Positions 16,345 to 24,762 of a stretch of 64,000 nt of DNA are shown piece by piece; within the stretch, counting starts at the first letter, position 1; each line of letters starts with the position of its first letter. Below the pieces are notes generated by a model that saw nothing but the letters and a program-made list of their open reading frames with translations, was not told where the DNA came from and did not search any database. The DNA is from Catalinimonas alkaloidigena (GTDB lineage: Bacteria > Bacteroidota > Bacteroidia > Cytophagales > Flexibacteraceae). The position numbers were made by a program, and so were the translations under genes. The stretch covers positions 186,001 through 250,000 of the forward strand of contig NZ_FNFO01000009.1 of the NCBI RefSeq assembly GCF_900100765.1. The letters run 5' to 3'.

Positions 16345-17388
16345 CTAAAGTTGAAGGGTCGAAAGAATTTTATCGGGGTTGAACCGTAGGTCGATCAGCG
16401 GGAAGTAGGTGTTGAACGCCTCGAGCTGCAGCTTGGAGGCGTAGATTTCGTGGAAGAAATAGCGCCCGTCTTTGATGACGTAGTTGAGGATGAAGAATCG
16501 GTAGGCCTCCTTCATAAACAGCACTTCGGGGCGCGTCAGCGGATAAATCTGGTGGTATTCTTCCAGAAACCACATGAACCGGTCTTCCATCAGCGGGTCG
16601 ATCAGGTAGCTGAACACCGTCCGGTCGCCGATGGTGGAACACACGCGGCTGAAGAAGTAAAAATCCAGGATGCGCGAACTCATCCGGAACCAGTCGTAGT
16701 CCCAGCGCGAATAAAAATGCAGGTTTTCGTCGACCGAAAAGTTGCCGATGTTCCAGTCCACAAACACTGGAATGGCCGGAAACGAATCGGCCTTGAGGCG
16801 GTCCATGTTTTCCAGCAGCAGCACGCACTGGTGCTTGATGTCGTCGAGGTGGAGACGGTACTCAAAACGGCCCAGGTCGGTCTTGATGATTTCCATCAGG
16901 TGGTAGATGTCGTACTTGATGGTTTTAGACCAGCCGGGCAGCACGTTGCGGATCTTGAAGCAGGCTTTGTGGAACTTGGCCAGCTCGCGCCCCATGGCCC
17001 GGATGTTTTCTTCGGGCTGGATGCGGGGCAGGCGCTCCTTGACGCTGATGGGGTTGTAAAACACCACCCACGCGTCGATAAACTGGTCTTTGTGGCGGTA
17101 GGTGTACAGCTGGTTGTGTTTGGTGAGCGACCGCGCCAGAAAGTTGCTGTAAGGTTCGGGCAGGTTGGTAGACAGGGCGTTGATCAGCGAATGGTCTTCC
17201 AAAAAATGCTCAAACCGCCCGAAGTACGAGAGTTTGGCGATGACCATGTCGTCGTTTTCCAGTTTGACGCGGAACACGTGGTTGGTGGAAACTTTGGCGC
17301 TGATGTCGGTGATGGAGAGCACCCGCCGGGAAGAGTCGTACTCGCGCCAGGCCCGTCGGATGATGGGGTCGTAATTGATGATCCGCAT
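16345..17388 (-). CDS. APH-fold small-molecule kinase-like protein with atypical catalytic loop
   Basis: A 347-residue protein kinase-like (aminoglycoside/choline kinase) fold. The N-lobe has TNHVFRVKLENDDMVIAKLS with likely ATP lysine K52. The catalytic loop is FVDWNIGNF (D211, N216), in which the usual His of HxDxxxxN is Phe. The metal-binding segment is RWDYDWF (D230, D232). No transmembrane helix or signal is seen, so it is cytoplasmic. It sits between the glutamine-synthetase-like ligase (4-bp gap upstream) and the HAD protein, so all three are probably cotranslated. The phosphoacceptor is unknown. Loss of the His alone does not abolish activity in related kinases. Confidence 0.72.
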   Translation of the reverse strand: MRIINYDPIIRRAWREYDSSRRVLSITDISAKVSTNHVFRVKLENDDMVIAKLSYFGRFEHFLEDHSLINALSTNLPEPYSNFLARSLTKHNQLYTYRHKDQFIDAWVVFYNPISVKERLPRIQPEENIRAMGRELAKFHKACFKIRNVLPGWSKTIKYDIYHLMEIIKTDLGRFEYRLHLDDIKHQCVLLLENMDRLKADSFPAIPVFVDWNIGNFSVDENLHFYSRWDYDWFRMSSRILDFYFFSRVCSTIGDRTVFSYLIDPLMEDRFMWFLEEYHQIYPLTRPEVLFMKEAYRFFILNYVIKDGRYFFHEIYASKLQLEAFNTYFPLIDLRFNPDKILSTLQL

Positions 17389-17392
17389 AACG

Positions 17393-18730
17393 TCAGATAA
17401 GTTCGAAGTATCGTTTCAGTTCCCAGTCGGTAACCTCGCGCTGAAACTGCTGCCATTCCCACGCGCGGGTGGTGGCGTAGTGATCGACAAAAGCGTCGCC
17501 CAGGAGCGTCCGCGCCAACTCCGACTGTTTCATACGTTGGGTGGCTTCCCACAGGTTAGGCGCCAGCGTGCCGTGCGCCTTGTTCTGGTAGCCGTTGCCC
17601 TGCGTCGGCGGCACGGTGAGCGGCAGTTCCTGTTCGATCCCGTACAGACCCGAGGCCAGGCAGGCCGCCATGGCCAGGTAGGCGTTGGTATCCGAGCCGG
17701 ACACGCGGTGCTCGATGCGCATGTGCTGCGGCGTGTCGTTGATGACGCGCAGTGCGTTGGTGCGGTTTTCGACGCCCCAGGTAACGGTGGTAGGCGCCCA
17801 GGCGCCTTCGACCAGCCGCTTGAAACTGTTGATGGTGGGCGCAAACAGCGGAAGCAGGTCGGGCAGGCAGTGCAACTGCCCGGCTAGGTAGTGCGCCGCC
17901 AGTTTGCTCAGCTTGTGGGGTTGTTCCGCTGCGTAAAACAGGTTTTCGTCGTTGTGCCACAAGCTCTGGTGGATGTGGCCGCTGCAGCCGGGCAGGTCTT
18001 TGTTCCACTTGGCCATGAAGCTGGCCAGCAGCCCGTGGCGAAACGCAATTTCCTTGACGCTGTTCTTCAGCAAAACCGCACGGTCGGCCGCTTCCAGTGC
18101 TTCGGTGTGTCGGATGGCGGCTTCCACCACGCCCGGCCCCGTTTCGCAGTGCAGCCCTTCCAGCGGCACGCCGAACCGATCGAGCAGTTCGAACAGGTTT
18201 TTGAAGAAGGCGCTGTTTTGCGAGAGGCGCAACACCGAATAGCCGAACATGCCCGTGGTGGCGGGTTGTGGTGCATGGTAGCCGCGCGCTTCGAGCGACT
18301 GCGACGTCTCCCGGAAATTAAACCACTCGAATTCCTGCGCGAACTGAGGCTGGTAGCCCATCGACTCCGCCTTGTGCACCATCCGCTTCAGCAGCGACCG
18401 GGGGCAGGCCGGCGTATCCTGTCCGTCGAAATCGGCCAGAAAAAAGGGCAGGTCGTCTTCCCACGGAATCTGCCGGAACGTCGACAGGTCGATCCGCGCA
18501 AACCGGTCGGGATAACCCGTATGCCAGCCGGTCAGGTCCACGTGGTCGTACACTTCGTCCTGTACGTCCCACCCGAAAATAACGTCGCAGAACCCCAGTC
18601 CATGCGCCAGCCCGTTGAGAAATTTGTCGCGGTGGATGTACTTGCCGCGCAACACGCCGTCGATGTCGGCCACGGCATATTTGACGCGCGAAAAGCCCTG
18701 CAGGCGTTGTTGGAGTTCGTCTTGTGTCAT
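17393..18730 (-). CDS. Glutamine synthetase-like ligase (gamma-glutamylpolyamine synthetase type)
   Basis: A 445-residue glutamine synthetase superfamily ligase. The beta-grasp N-domain runs to about 110; the catalytic barrel has QEFEWFNF (metal Glu), GPGVVEAAIRHTEALEAAD, GCSGHIHQSLW, the ATP/glutamate region ENRTNALRV and the C-terminal VSGSDTNAYLAMAACLASGL. The tyrosine adenylylation loop of classical GlnA is not seen, and the overall form resembles PuuA/GlnT ligases that condense glutamate with amines. It is the first gene of a ligase-kinase-HAD cassette; 369 bp separate it from the divergent lacI-type gene. The amine partner is unknown, and it is unlikely to be the main ammonia-assimilating enzyme. 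Confidence 0.88.
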   Translation of the reverse strand: MTQDELQQRLQGFSRVKYAVADIDGVLRGKYIHRDKFLNGLAHGLGFCDVIFGWDVQDEVYDHVDLTGWHTGYPDRFARIDLSTFRQIPWEDDLPFFLADFDGQDTPACPRSLLKRMVHKAESMGYQPQFAQEFEWFNFRETSQSLEARGYHAPQPATTGMFGYSVLRLSQNSAFFKNLFELLDRFGVPLEGLHCETGPGVVEAAIRHTEALEAADRAVLLKNSVKEIAFRHGLLASFMAKWNKDLPGCSGHIHQSLWHNDENLFYAAEQPHKLSKLAAHYLAGQLHCLPDLLPLFAPTINSFKRLVEGAWAPTTVTWGVENRTNALRVINDTPQHMRIEHRVSGSDTNAYLAMAACLASGLYGIEQELPLTVPPTQGNGYQNKAHGTLAPNLWEATQRMKQSELARTLLGDAFVDHYATTRAWEWQQFQREVTDWELKRYFELI

Positions 18731-19099
18731 AGAAGCGTGCTAGCCATAAACGCAGCGGCTGAAACAAAACGCGGGGGAGAGGGGCCCGCCGGTCAGCCAC
18801 ATGGCAAAGCTAATAAACCTGAAGGAGCCGGAGCGACGCTGACGGAAACTCGGCCGGAAAATGCTCCTTTTCTGCCGTTGAAGTAGTCCGGTTGCCATGA
18901 ATATGAAGGCAGAAACCGGGTAGATGGGCGACCAGCCAATGAGTCAACGCCGTTACTGCGCGAAATCCCAACCGTGTGTTCTGTTCCGGTTTTTTGTTAT
19001 TTTCCTGTGGGCAGCGTAACCCCTCGGGTGTGGCCGCAGGTATAAGACCTGTGGAGGGAGTGCGCTGTGCTCTCTGATGCACCACCTCTCGCAATTCCC
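18731..19099. other. Divergent intergenic region, 369 bp
   Basis: This gap lies between the ligase cassette (minus) and the LacI-type regulator gene (plus). It contains a partial inverted repeat CAGGT-N5-ACCTG at about 19035-19050, just upstream of the regulator start, and a T-rich stretch (GGTTTTTTGTTATTTTCC) near 18980-19000 that could be part of a promoter. No coding frame with family features was seen. Confidence 0.35.
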
Positions 19100-20134
19100 A
19101 TGAGTAAGTTTCTGAGTACCGTCGACCTGGCCAAAGCCCTCAATCTTTCCCCTTCTACCGTTTCGCGTGCCCTGAACGATCATTATTCGATCAGCGAGAA
19201 AACCAAAAAACGAGTACTGGAGTACGCCCGTGAAGTCGGCTTCCAGAAAAACCTGAATGCGTCGCGACTGTTGCGCGAGCAGACGTTTACCATCGGGATT
19301 GTGATGCCCGAAATTTCCAGTTACTTCTTTTCGACGGTGGTGCAGGGCCTGAAGCAAGTGCTGGAGCCAGCCGGCTACGACATGCTCATCATGCAGACGG
19401 GCGAACAGCTCGACAACGAAGTCCGGGCAGTGCGGTTTCTGACCTCCCTGCGCGTCGATGGGCTGATCTACTCCCCATCCATCGAAACAAAATCGTACGA
19501 ACACCTGGAGGTCGTGATGAAAAACCAGATCCCTTTCGTGAACCTGGATCGTGGCCTGCCCGGCGTGCATTGCTATCAGGTTTTAGTCAACGACGAGCTG
19601 GGCGCGTTTCAGGCGGTGCAACACCTGATTCAGAGCGGTTGCCGGCGCATTGCGCACGTAGCCGGACCGCAGAATACCTTCAACGCCCGCAATCGATTCA
19701 AGGGCTACCAGCGCGCGCTGGAGGCGAATGGCCTGCCTTACGACGATGCGCTCGTGGTCTATACCGATTACCGCATGAGCCACAGCATGGAAACGGTACA
19801 TCAGCTTTTTAAGCGCAAGGTGCTGCCGGATGGCATTTTCGCGATCAACGACGAAATGGCGGTCGGGTGTATTTCGGCGGCCCGCAAGCGCGGCCTGCGC
19901 ATTCCGCAGGACTTGGCAGTGGTAGGCTTCGACGACGAAATGTACGCTTCCTATTTCTATCCGGCCCTTTCGACCGTTAAGAACCCGATGGCCGACATGG
20001 GCGAACTGGCCGCAAAGCTGTGTCTGGAGCAAATCCACGAGTACGACCCCGAGCGGTTCGAGGTGAAGTTGCTGCAGCCGGAAGTGATCATCCGCGACTC
20101 GTCGCGGCGGTCCAGCACCAAGTTTTTTGCCTGA
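19100..20134 (+). CDS. LacI family transcriptional regulator
   Basis: A 344-residue LacI/GalR regulator. The DNA-binding headpiece is residues 1-55 (TVDLAKALNLSPSTVSRALN, hinge helix near 50-60), followed by a periplasmic-binding-protein-like effector domain (TIGIVMPEISSYFFSTVVQG, VDGLIYSP, GFDDEMYASYFYPALSTV). The ATG at 19100 gives the standard headpiece; the upstream in-frame start at 19067 would add residues not found in the family. A perfect palindrome that matches LacI-type operators in form lies just downstream, in front of the inositol oxygenase gene, so that gene is its most likely target (inference). The effector is probably a sugar or cyclitol. Confidence 0.92.
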   Translation: MSKFLSTVDLAKALNLSPSTVSRALNDHYSISEKTKKRVLEYAREVGFQKNLNASRLLREQTFTIGIVMPEISSYFFSTVVQGLKQVLEPAGYDMLIMQTGEQLDNEVRAVRFLTSLRVDGLIYSPSIETKSYEHLEVVMKNQIPFVNLDRGLPGVHCYQVLVNDELGAFQAVQHLIQSGCRRIAHVAGPQNTFNARNRFKGYQRALEANGLPYDDALVVYTDYRMSHSMETVHQLFKRKVLPDGIFAINDEMAVGCISAARKRGLRIPQDLAVVGFDDEMYASYFYPALSTVKNPMADMGELAAKLCLEQIHEYDPERFEVKLLQPEVIIRDSSRRSSTKFFA

Positions 20135-20160
20135 AAACCGGCCGACCGACCCGCCGCTAC

Positions 20161-20176
20161 ACGCAAAGCTTTGCGT
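20161..20176. promoter_or_regulatory. Perfect 16-bp palindrome, candidate LacI-family operator
   Basis: ACGCAAAGCTTTGCGT is its own reverse complement. It closely resembles the PurR/LacI-family operator ACGCAAACGTTTGCGT, differing only at the central dinucleotide step (GC in place of CG). It lies 27 bp after the LacI-type gene and 134 bp before the inositol oxygenase start. A transcriptional attenuator is less likely because no T run follows. Confidence 0.6.
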
Positions 20177-20309
20177 AAAAATCACACAATGAGGTGTCGG
20201 GCGGCCGAACGGCTTGCGTATTTTTGCTTTAGAGGTGAAATAATCGGGAGCTCGAGTACATTTTTTTCGCTTCCGGTTTTTTTAACAACACCGCTTAACC
20301 ACCACGTGT

Positions 20310-21164
20310 ATGATTGAAAAACCCAAGCCCCTGGACATTGAAGACCTCTGGGAAGAGGATCTGCTGACCCGTTATCCTGAACCGGATCAAAAAGCCAAAG
20401 AAGAGTTTCGGAATTATGACAGTCCGGGTCGCGACACGGTGCGCGAGTTCTACCGCATTAACCACAGGTACCAGACGCACGATTTCGTACAAAAGAAGCG
20501 CACGGAGTTTCTGGGGTTGAATCGCCGGAAAATGACCTTGTGGGAAGCGGTGGAGTTTCTGAATACCCTGGTGGACGATTCGGACCCGGATACGGACCTG
20601 GATCAAACACAGCATTTGTTGCAGACTTCGGAGGCGATCCGTGCCGACGGGCATCCCGACTGGTTCGTGCTGACGGGTTTTTTACACGATCTGGGCAAGG
20701 TGCTTTGCCTGTTTGGCGAAGAACAGTGGGCTGTGGTTGGCGATACCTTTCCGGTGGGTTGCCGGTTTTCCGACAAAGTGGTCTATCCCGAGTTTTTCGA
20801 GCAGAATCCGGATCATCACGACGAGCGCTACAACACAAAATATGGCATCTACGAGCCCAATTGTGGGTTGCGTAATGTGTACATGTCGTGGGGCCACGAC
20901 GAGTACCTCTACCATGTGATGAAGGATTATTTGCCGGAAGAAGGCCTTTACATGCTTCGGTATCACTCGTTCTACGCGCAACACCGCGAGGAAGCCTACA
21001 CGCACCTGATGGACGAGCACGACCATGCCTACTTCAAATGGGTGAGGGCCTTCAACCCGTACGATTTGTACTCGAAAGCAGCTACCCCGCCCGATGTGGC
21101 AAAATTGCGGCCGTATTATGAAGACCTGGCTGCGAAATACTTACCCGATACCTTGAGATTTTAG
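20310..21164 (+). CDS. myo-Inositol oxygenase (MIOX)
   Basis: A 284-residue non-haem di-iron oxygenase that converts myo-inositol and O2 to D-glucuronate. All six iron ligands of the animal enzyme can be placed: H102 (LDQTQHLLQT), H126 and D127 (GFLHDLGK), H196 (SWGHDEYLYHVM), H219 (RYHSFYAQH) and D252 (FNPYDLYSK). The substrate-binding region DSPGRDTVREFYRINHRYQT near residue 37 is also conserved, as is the end LRPYYEDLAAKYLPD. The length equals that of eukaryotic MIOX. Glucuronate would enter the same catabolism as pectin-derived uronates. It stands alone behind the palindrome at 20161 and is followed by a terminator. Soluble, cytoplasmic. Confidence 0.95.
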   Translation: MIEKPKPLDIEDLWEEDLLTRYPEPDQKAKEEFRNYDSPGRDTVREFYRINHRYQTHDFVQKKRTEFLGLNRRKMTLWEAVEFLNTLVDDSDPDTDLDQTQHLLQTSEAIRADGHPDWFVLTGFLHDLGKVLCLFGEEQWAVVGDTFPVGCRFSDKVVYPEFFEQNPDHHDERYNTKYGIYEPNCGLRNVYMSWGHDEYLYHVMKDYLPEEGLYMLRYHSFYAQHREEAYTHLMDEHDHAYFKWVRAFNPYDLYSKAATPPDVAKLRPYYEDLAAKYLPDTLRF

Positions 21165-21200
21165 TCGTTTGTAATAGTTTGTTTATAGTGTAAGGTGGTG

Positions 21201-21235
21201 AAAGCGCAGACCTCAAGATCTGCGCTTTCTTTTTT
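21201..21235 (+). terminator. Rho-independent terminator after MIOX gene
   Basis: The perfect 10-bp stem AAAGCGCAGA/TCTGCGCTTT with an 8-nt loop is followed by CTTTTTT. It lies 36 bp past the stop codon. Confidence 0.88.
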
Positions 21236-21274
21236 GCCCCGTCACGATGCGCCGAGAAGCAGTAACTTGGCTCC

Positions 21275-22249
21275 GTGGCCATTCGCTATCTGAAAAACCG
21301 GGAAATCGATCGCGCGGCGTGGGATCGGTGTGTGCAACAGTCGCCGCAACGCATCGTGTACGCCCACAGTTGGTACCTGGACCAATGCGAGCGCGCGTGG
21401 GCGGGAGTGGTGGATGAACAGGGCGGCGAATACGTCACGGTGATGCCCGTGCAGTTCCGACGTAAGTGGGGCCTGCCGTATCTCTATCAAGATCCGTTTG
21501 CCAAAGAACTGGGGATTTTTTCGACCCTGGCTTCGCTCGCGCCAGCGTATGTGCAGCAAATCATTGCCTGCGCTTTTCGGCCGTTCCGCTACGGAGTGCG
21601 CTACGCTTTCAACACGCACAACACGGCGGTGTTGCCCGACTTGCGCACGACGATGTGCGCTACCCACCATCTGAGTCTGGCGCCTTCGTACGAAACCCTC
21701 TGGCAGGGCTATTCTTCCAAGCGGAAACCTTGCGTACGGAAGGCGCAGGCGAGTGGACAGGTACTCACGGCTTCGTCTGACCTGGAGCCGTTGCTCCGGT
21801 TGTTTAAACAGTTTACCGCACCCAAAATTGCGGGCCTTGCATCGTATCAATACGACCTCTTATGGGGATTGTACCGGGCGTTGTCGGAGCGGGGGCTGAC
21901 CGAGCTCTGGTACGCGCTACAAGGAGAGGAAACCACTGCCGGCGCGCTGTTTTTTCGGTACCAGCATCAGCTTATCTACTTCTGGGGAGCTTCCTCGGAG
22001 CGGGGACGCGCCGAGCACAGCATGTCGCTTTTGCTCGACCATGTCATTCGAACGTACGCAGGTCGTCGCGCAGGAGGAGAGGCGTACCGACTGGATTTCG
22101 AGGGGAGCGATGTGCCGGGCATTGCCGCCTTTTACCGCAGTTTTGGGGCTGTGCGCCAACCGTTTGCCGAAGTGCGCTTCAGTCGGTTGCCCGGCTGGTT
22201 GGAACAAGTGCTCCGTTGGCGGCAGTCGCGGCGGGGCTTCACCACGTGA
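21275..22249 (+). CDS. GNAT/FemAB-like acyltransferase (BioF2-type)
   Basis: A 324-residue cytoplasmic protein built of two GNAT-like lobes. The second lobe has GALFFRYQHQLIYFWGASSE and LDFEGSDVPGIAAFYRSFGA, the pattern of the Bacteroidota BioF2-like/FemAB-type acetyltransferases, and SSKRKPCVRKAQASG marks the lobe boundary. The substrate is unknown; relatives act on peptidoglycan precursors or polysaccharide modification. The start is GTG at 21275, because no in-frame ATG precedes MAIRYLKNREIDRAAWDRCV and the upstream ATG at 21247 is in another frame. Its 3' end overlaps the convergent DinB gene by 11 bp. Confidence 0.72.
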   Translation: MAIRYLKNREIDRAAWDRCVQQSPQRIVYAHSWYLDQCERAWAGVVDEQGGEYVTVMPVQFRRKWGLPYLYQDPFAKELGIFSTLASLAPAYVQQIIACAFRPFRYGVRYAFNTHNTAVLPDLRTTMCATHHLSLAPSYETLWQGYSSKRKPCVRKAQASGQVLTASSDLEPLLRLFKQFTAPKIAGLASYQYDLLWGLYRALSERGLTELWYALQGEETTAGALFFRYQHQLIYFWGASSERGRAEHSMSLLLDHVIRTYAGRRAGGEAYRLDFEGSDVPGIAAFYRSFGAVRQPFAEVRFSRLPGWLEQVLRWRQSRRGFTT

Positions 22250-22760
22250 GTGCGTAGCGTTCCCGTAAAATGCCCAGGTGGTGCTGTGCGTGTCCGGCGA
22301 TGATATACGCCAACGCCCGTGCACTCACGGGCGCCTGACTGGCGGTGCCCCGGCGTTCCCAGTCGGCTGGCTGCAGGGTGTGAAACAGACGCAACGTGGC
22401 CGTGCGTACTTCCATAAATTCCTCGACCAAATCAGCGATGGAGCGCCGGTCGAACTGCGCCGCTTCTACATACGGATTTTGATCAAAACCCGGCAGCGGC
22501 GTCTGATCGCCCCGCCCGATGCGCAGGAGACGGTACGCAAAAATACGCTCAGTATCGGCCATGTGCCCGATCACCTCCTTGACACTCCACTTACCGGGCG
22601 CGTACCGAAATTGCGCTTGATCGTCTGATAAATGCTTCAGGTATTGAAGCACAGTGTGTTGCTGCGGTAGCGTAGAGGTCAGTCCGTCAGGCGACACTTG
22701 GCTGACATACGTGGCATAAAACGGCGCGTACTCGTCGGATGTGGGTGGAGAGAGCTGCAT
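22239..22760 (-). CDS. DinB-like (DfsB/YfiT-type) metal-binding four-helix protein
   Basis: A 173-residue DinB superfamily protein. The three metal ligands expected of the fold are visible: H66 in IGHMADTERIFAYR and the pair in AGHAQHHLGILRER near the C-terminus. Members include thiol-S-transferases of bacillithiol and mycothiol metabolism and many uncharacterised stress proteins; no assignment to a thiol is possible here. Soluble and monocistronic. Its end overlaps that of the acyltransferase gene on the other strand. The ATG at 22760 fits the family start (LSPPTSDEYAPFYATYV). Confidence 0.88.
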   Translation of the reverse strand: MQLSPPTSDEYAPFYATYVSQVSPDGLTSTLPQQHTVLQYLKHLSDDQAQFRYAPGKWSVKEVIGHMADTERIFAYRLLRIGRGDQTPLPGFDQNPYVEAAQFDRRSIADLVEEFMEVRTATLRLFHTLQPADWERRGTASQAPVSARALAYIIAGHAQHHLGILRERYALTW

Positions 22761-22836
22761 AAACGGTTCAGAAAATAGGGTACATATACTACATAATAAG
22801 CAGGCATACGATACACTGAAAGTGGGAGAGGACTTC

Positions 22837-24363
22837 TTAGTCCGTACCGTAACGTCGTTTGAACTGACGTACCCAGTAGCGCCGTATGCCGATCAGAAAG
22901 CCGGTGCCCAGGAGAATCCCGAGTCCCCAGGCAATCCACTGACGTGGTTGTAGACCCGAATGCAAGGCAAGGCGCGGGTCGCCTACTAGCATCCAGCCGC
23001 TCCACTGGCGTGGTGACGCCAGCGTGGGGTCGGCCAAGGCGGCGAGCTGGGCCTGATGCAACGCTTCGAGCATGGGTCTGTCTTCTTGCAGACCTGCCAG
23101 AAAGATACGCAGGAAGGCGCCGTCGGCCGCTGGCGCAGCCGGCCCCCGGTAGACCAGCAGGTTTTTCCCGCCGTGGTAGAGCAACGCCTGCGTGAGTTGC
23201 GGCCAGACGGACGCTACCGCCTGTTCCAGCACGAGCAGACGAGGCTGCAACGGATGTACAAACCACTGTGCCAGCGTCGTAGTATCTATCAACGGTGCGT
23301 AGTAAATGACTTGTGCGCTATCGGCCTCGCGCCAAAAAGCCGATTCCGTAGCGTCATGGCCTGTCAGGATCTGCCCTTCCAGTGCCTGTTGCGCCATCTG
23401 TACACGGTCCGTAGCGCCGGGTTGTGCGGTTGGCGGTGCAAAGCTGAGCAGTGGTACCCCACCCTCCAACGGTGCATTGCGGAGGGTTTCAATGTAGGAC
23501 GTACCGCTCCAGTGGTAGCTTACAGCTTGGTTACGGACCAGATAGGGTAGGGATGCAAACCCAGGCGCAGTGGCGGGGGACGAAGGCAAAAGCGCTTCGA
23601 AAGGTAAAGTTTGCAGGGGACCATCCGGAAACACCAGGAGGTGCTCGTGAAGCGTAATGTCGAACTGCCCGATCAGGGTCTGGTAAAGTTGAGCGGCAGC
23701 AGCGACGTACGCAGTGACATCGTCAGTCTGTAACGCCCGCTGAAATGCGGCAACCAGGCGGGCCACTGCAGTAGCATCGGCCAAAGCATACGCCTGAGCT
23801 GACGTCTTATCGATCCGCACGAGGTAACCGTTTCCCTCTATAAACAGGTAAGAAAGCGCCGTGGCGCCAAACGGAATCCGTTGCTGAACGTCGGAAAGGC
23901 CGCTGACTTCCGGGCGGTACTTCAGGTCGTAGTAGCGTGGATAGCGTCGGCGGAGCGCCGTCAGGAATGGGTCGTCGGATGCAGCTTCGGCCCTAGTAGT
24001 GCTTTGCCACCACCGCTGTTCTGCCCGTTGCAACGAGTCTGGTAACACTTCAAATTCCGGTAGCATCTGGCGTAACCGCGCGCGCCGCAGTCGCTCGCCA
24101 ATACGGAACAATGAATCCAGATTTGAATGGGAAAAGTCCAACTGGTAGTTCTCCCACGCCGCTTGCCACGCTGCTACGTCAGGAGCATCCACAGAGGGGG
24201 TGCTGTCAATAGCGACCTGCGAAACAAGGCTGTCGGATGCAGAAAGAGGCGCAGCATGGGCCTTTCCGGCCAGAAAACAGGCTCCAACTACCCATATCAA
24301 CGCAAGAGAGAGCCAGCGAAGCGAAACGAAATTACCAAAGAAAGGAGAAGTGCCTGCGTCCAT
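22837..24363 (-). CDS. Membrane-anchored CHAT-domain protein lacking catalytic residues
   Basis: A 508-residue protein: N-terminal signal or anchor helix (about 14-37), a helical region (about 60-140), a CHAT caspase-like domain (about 160-450) and a C-terminal transmembrane helix (about 473-492) with a basic tail. The CHAT fold is supported by LHEHLLVFPDGPLQTLPFEALL, LVRNQAVSYHWSGT and WSGWMLVGDPRL. The catalytic positions are lost: the His-Gly box reads AQVIYYAPLID and the Cys box reads RLLVLEQAVASVW, so it is probably a dead protease. The TPR array usual before Bacteroidota CHAT domains is largely missing. It may act as a scaffold. No partner gene is adjacent. Confidence 0.72.
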   Translation of the reverse strand: MDAGTSPFFGNFVSLRWLSLALIWVVGACFLAGKAHAAPLSASDSLVSQVAIDSTPSVDAPDVAAWQAAWENYQLDFSHSNLDSLFRIGERLRRARLRQMLPEFEVLPDSLQRAEQRWWQSTTRAEAASDDPFLTALRRRYPRYYDLKYRPEVSGLSDVQQRIPFGATALSYLFIEGNGYLVRIDKTSAQAYALADATAVARLVAAFQRALQTDDVTAYVAAAAQLYQTLIGQFDITLHEHLLVFPDGPLQTLPFEALLPSSPATAPGFASLPYLVRNQAVSYHWSGTSYIETLRNAPLEGGVPLLSFAPPTAQPGATDRVQMAQQALEGQILTGHDATESAFWREADSAQVIYYAPLIDTTTLAQWFVHPLQPRLLVLEQAVASVWPQLTQALLYHGGKNLLVYRGPAAPAADGAFLRIFLAGLQEDRPMLEALHQAQLAALADPTLASPRQWSGWMLVGDPRLALHSGLQPRQWIAWGLGILLGTGFLIGIRRYWVRQFKRRYGTD

Positions 24364-24549
24364 GAAGTACAGAAAAAGAAGATAAATTTTATTATTCGGT
24401 CAAAAATTTTATATTAACGCGATTACGCTTCACACCTGCGCGTTTTGGCAAGTCATCCACACTTGCTTACCGATCGTTCTCTCACGCATCGGTCTACCAT
24501 CAGCCTCCTACGGCGGAAGACACTTTTGATTTTGAACCTTAAAGCTACT

Positions 24550-24762
24550 ATGCCCATGCAAACCACAATGCTGACCTACAGCAAAACTGTGCTCGAAAAA
24601 GTAAGTTTCGATCCACGACTTTTTGAAAAGGAACTCCGCAAAGCGATGGCCTACCTTCCGGAAGAAGACGTCAGCAAATTACTGGACTGGTGCCAGCAGC
24701 GATATGGACGTCAATACACCGCTATTCTGGACCGCTGCTTTGCAAATACAGCGACTGCTTAG
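24550..24762 (+). CDS. Small conserved Bacteroidota protein of unknown function
   Basis: A 70-residue soluble protein with the core YSKTVLEKVSFDPRLFEKEL and LPEEDVSKLLDWCQQRYG. I recall the pattern of a small, widely conserved Cytophagales protein (KVSFDxxLFEKELRKA ... WCxxxxG), but no function is known. The ATG at 24550 is preferred; the upstream extension to 24445 is Ser/Thr/Arg-rich and lacks the family pattern. It is monocistronic, between the divergent CHAT gene and tRNA-Glu. Confidence 0.7.
   Translation: MPMQTTMLTYSKTVLEKVSFDPRLFEKELRKAMAYLPEEDVSKLLDWCQQRYGRQYTAILDRCFANTATA

Noticed and set aside
17393-18730. Main glutamine synthetase glnA
   Set aside because: Gene context and the lack of an adenylylation loop favour an amine ligase; the primary GlnA is expected elsewhere.
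20219-20226. TATTTTTG as the -7 box of the inositol oxygenase promoter
   Set aside because: It fits TAnnTTTG, but no TTTG is found 19-20 bp upstream, so it is not reported as a promoter.
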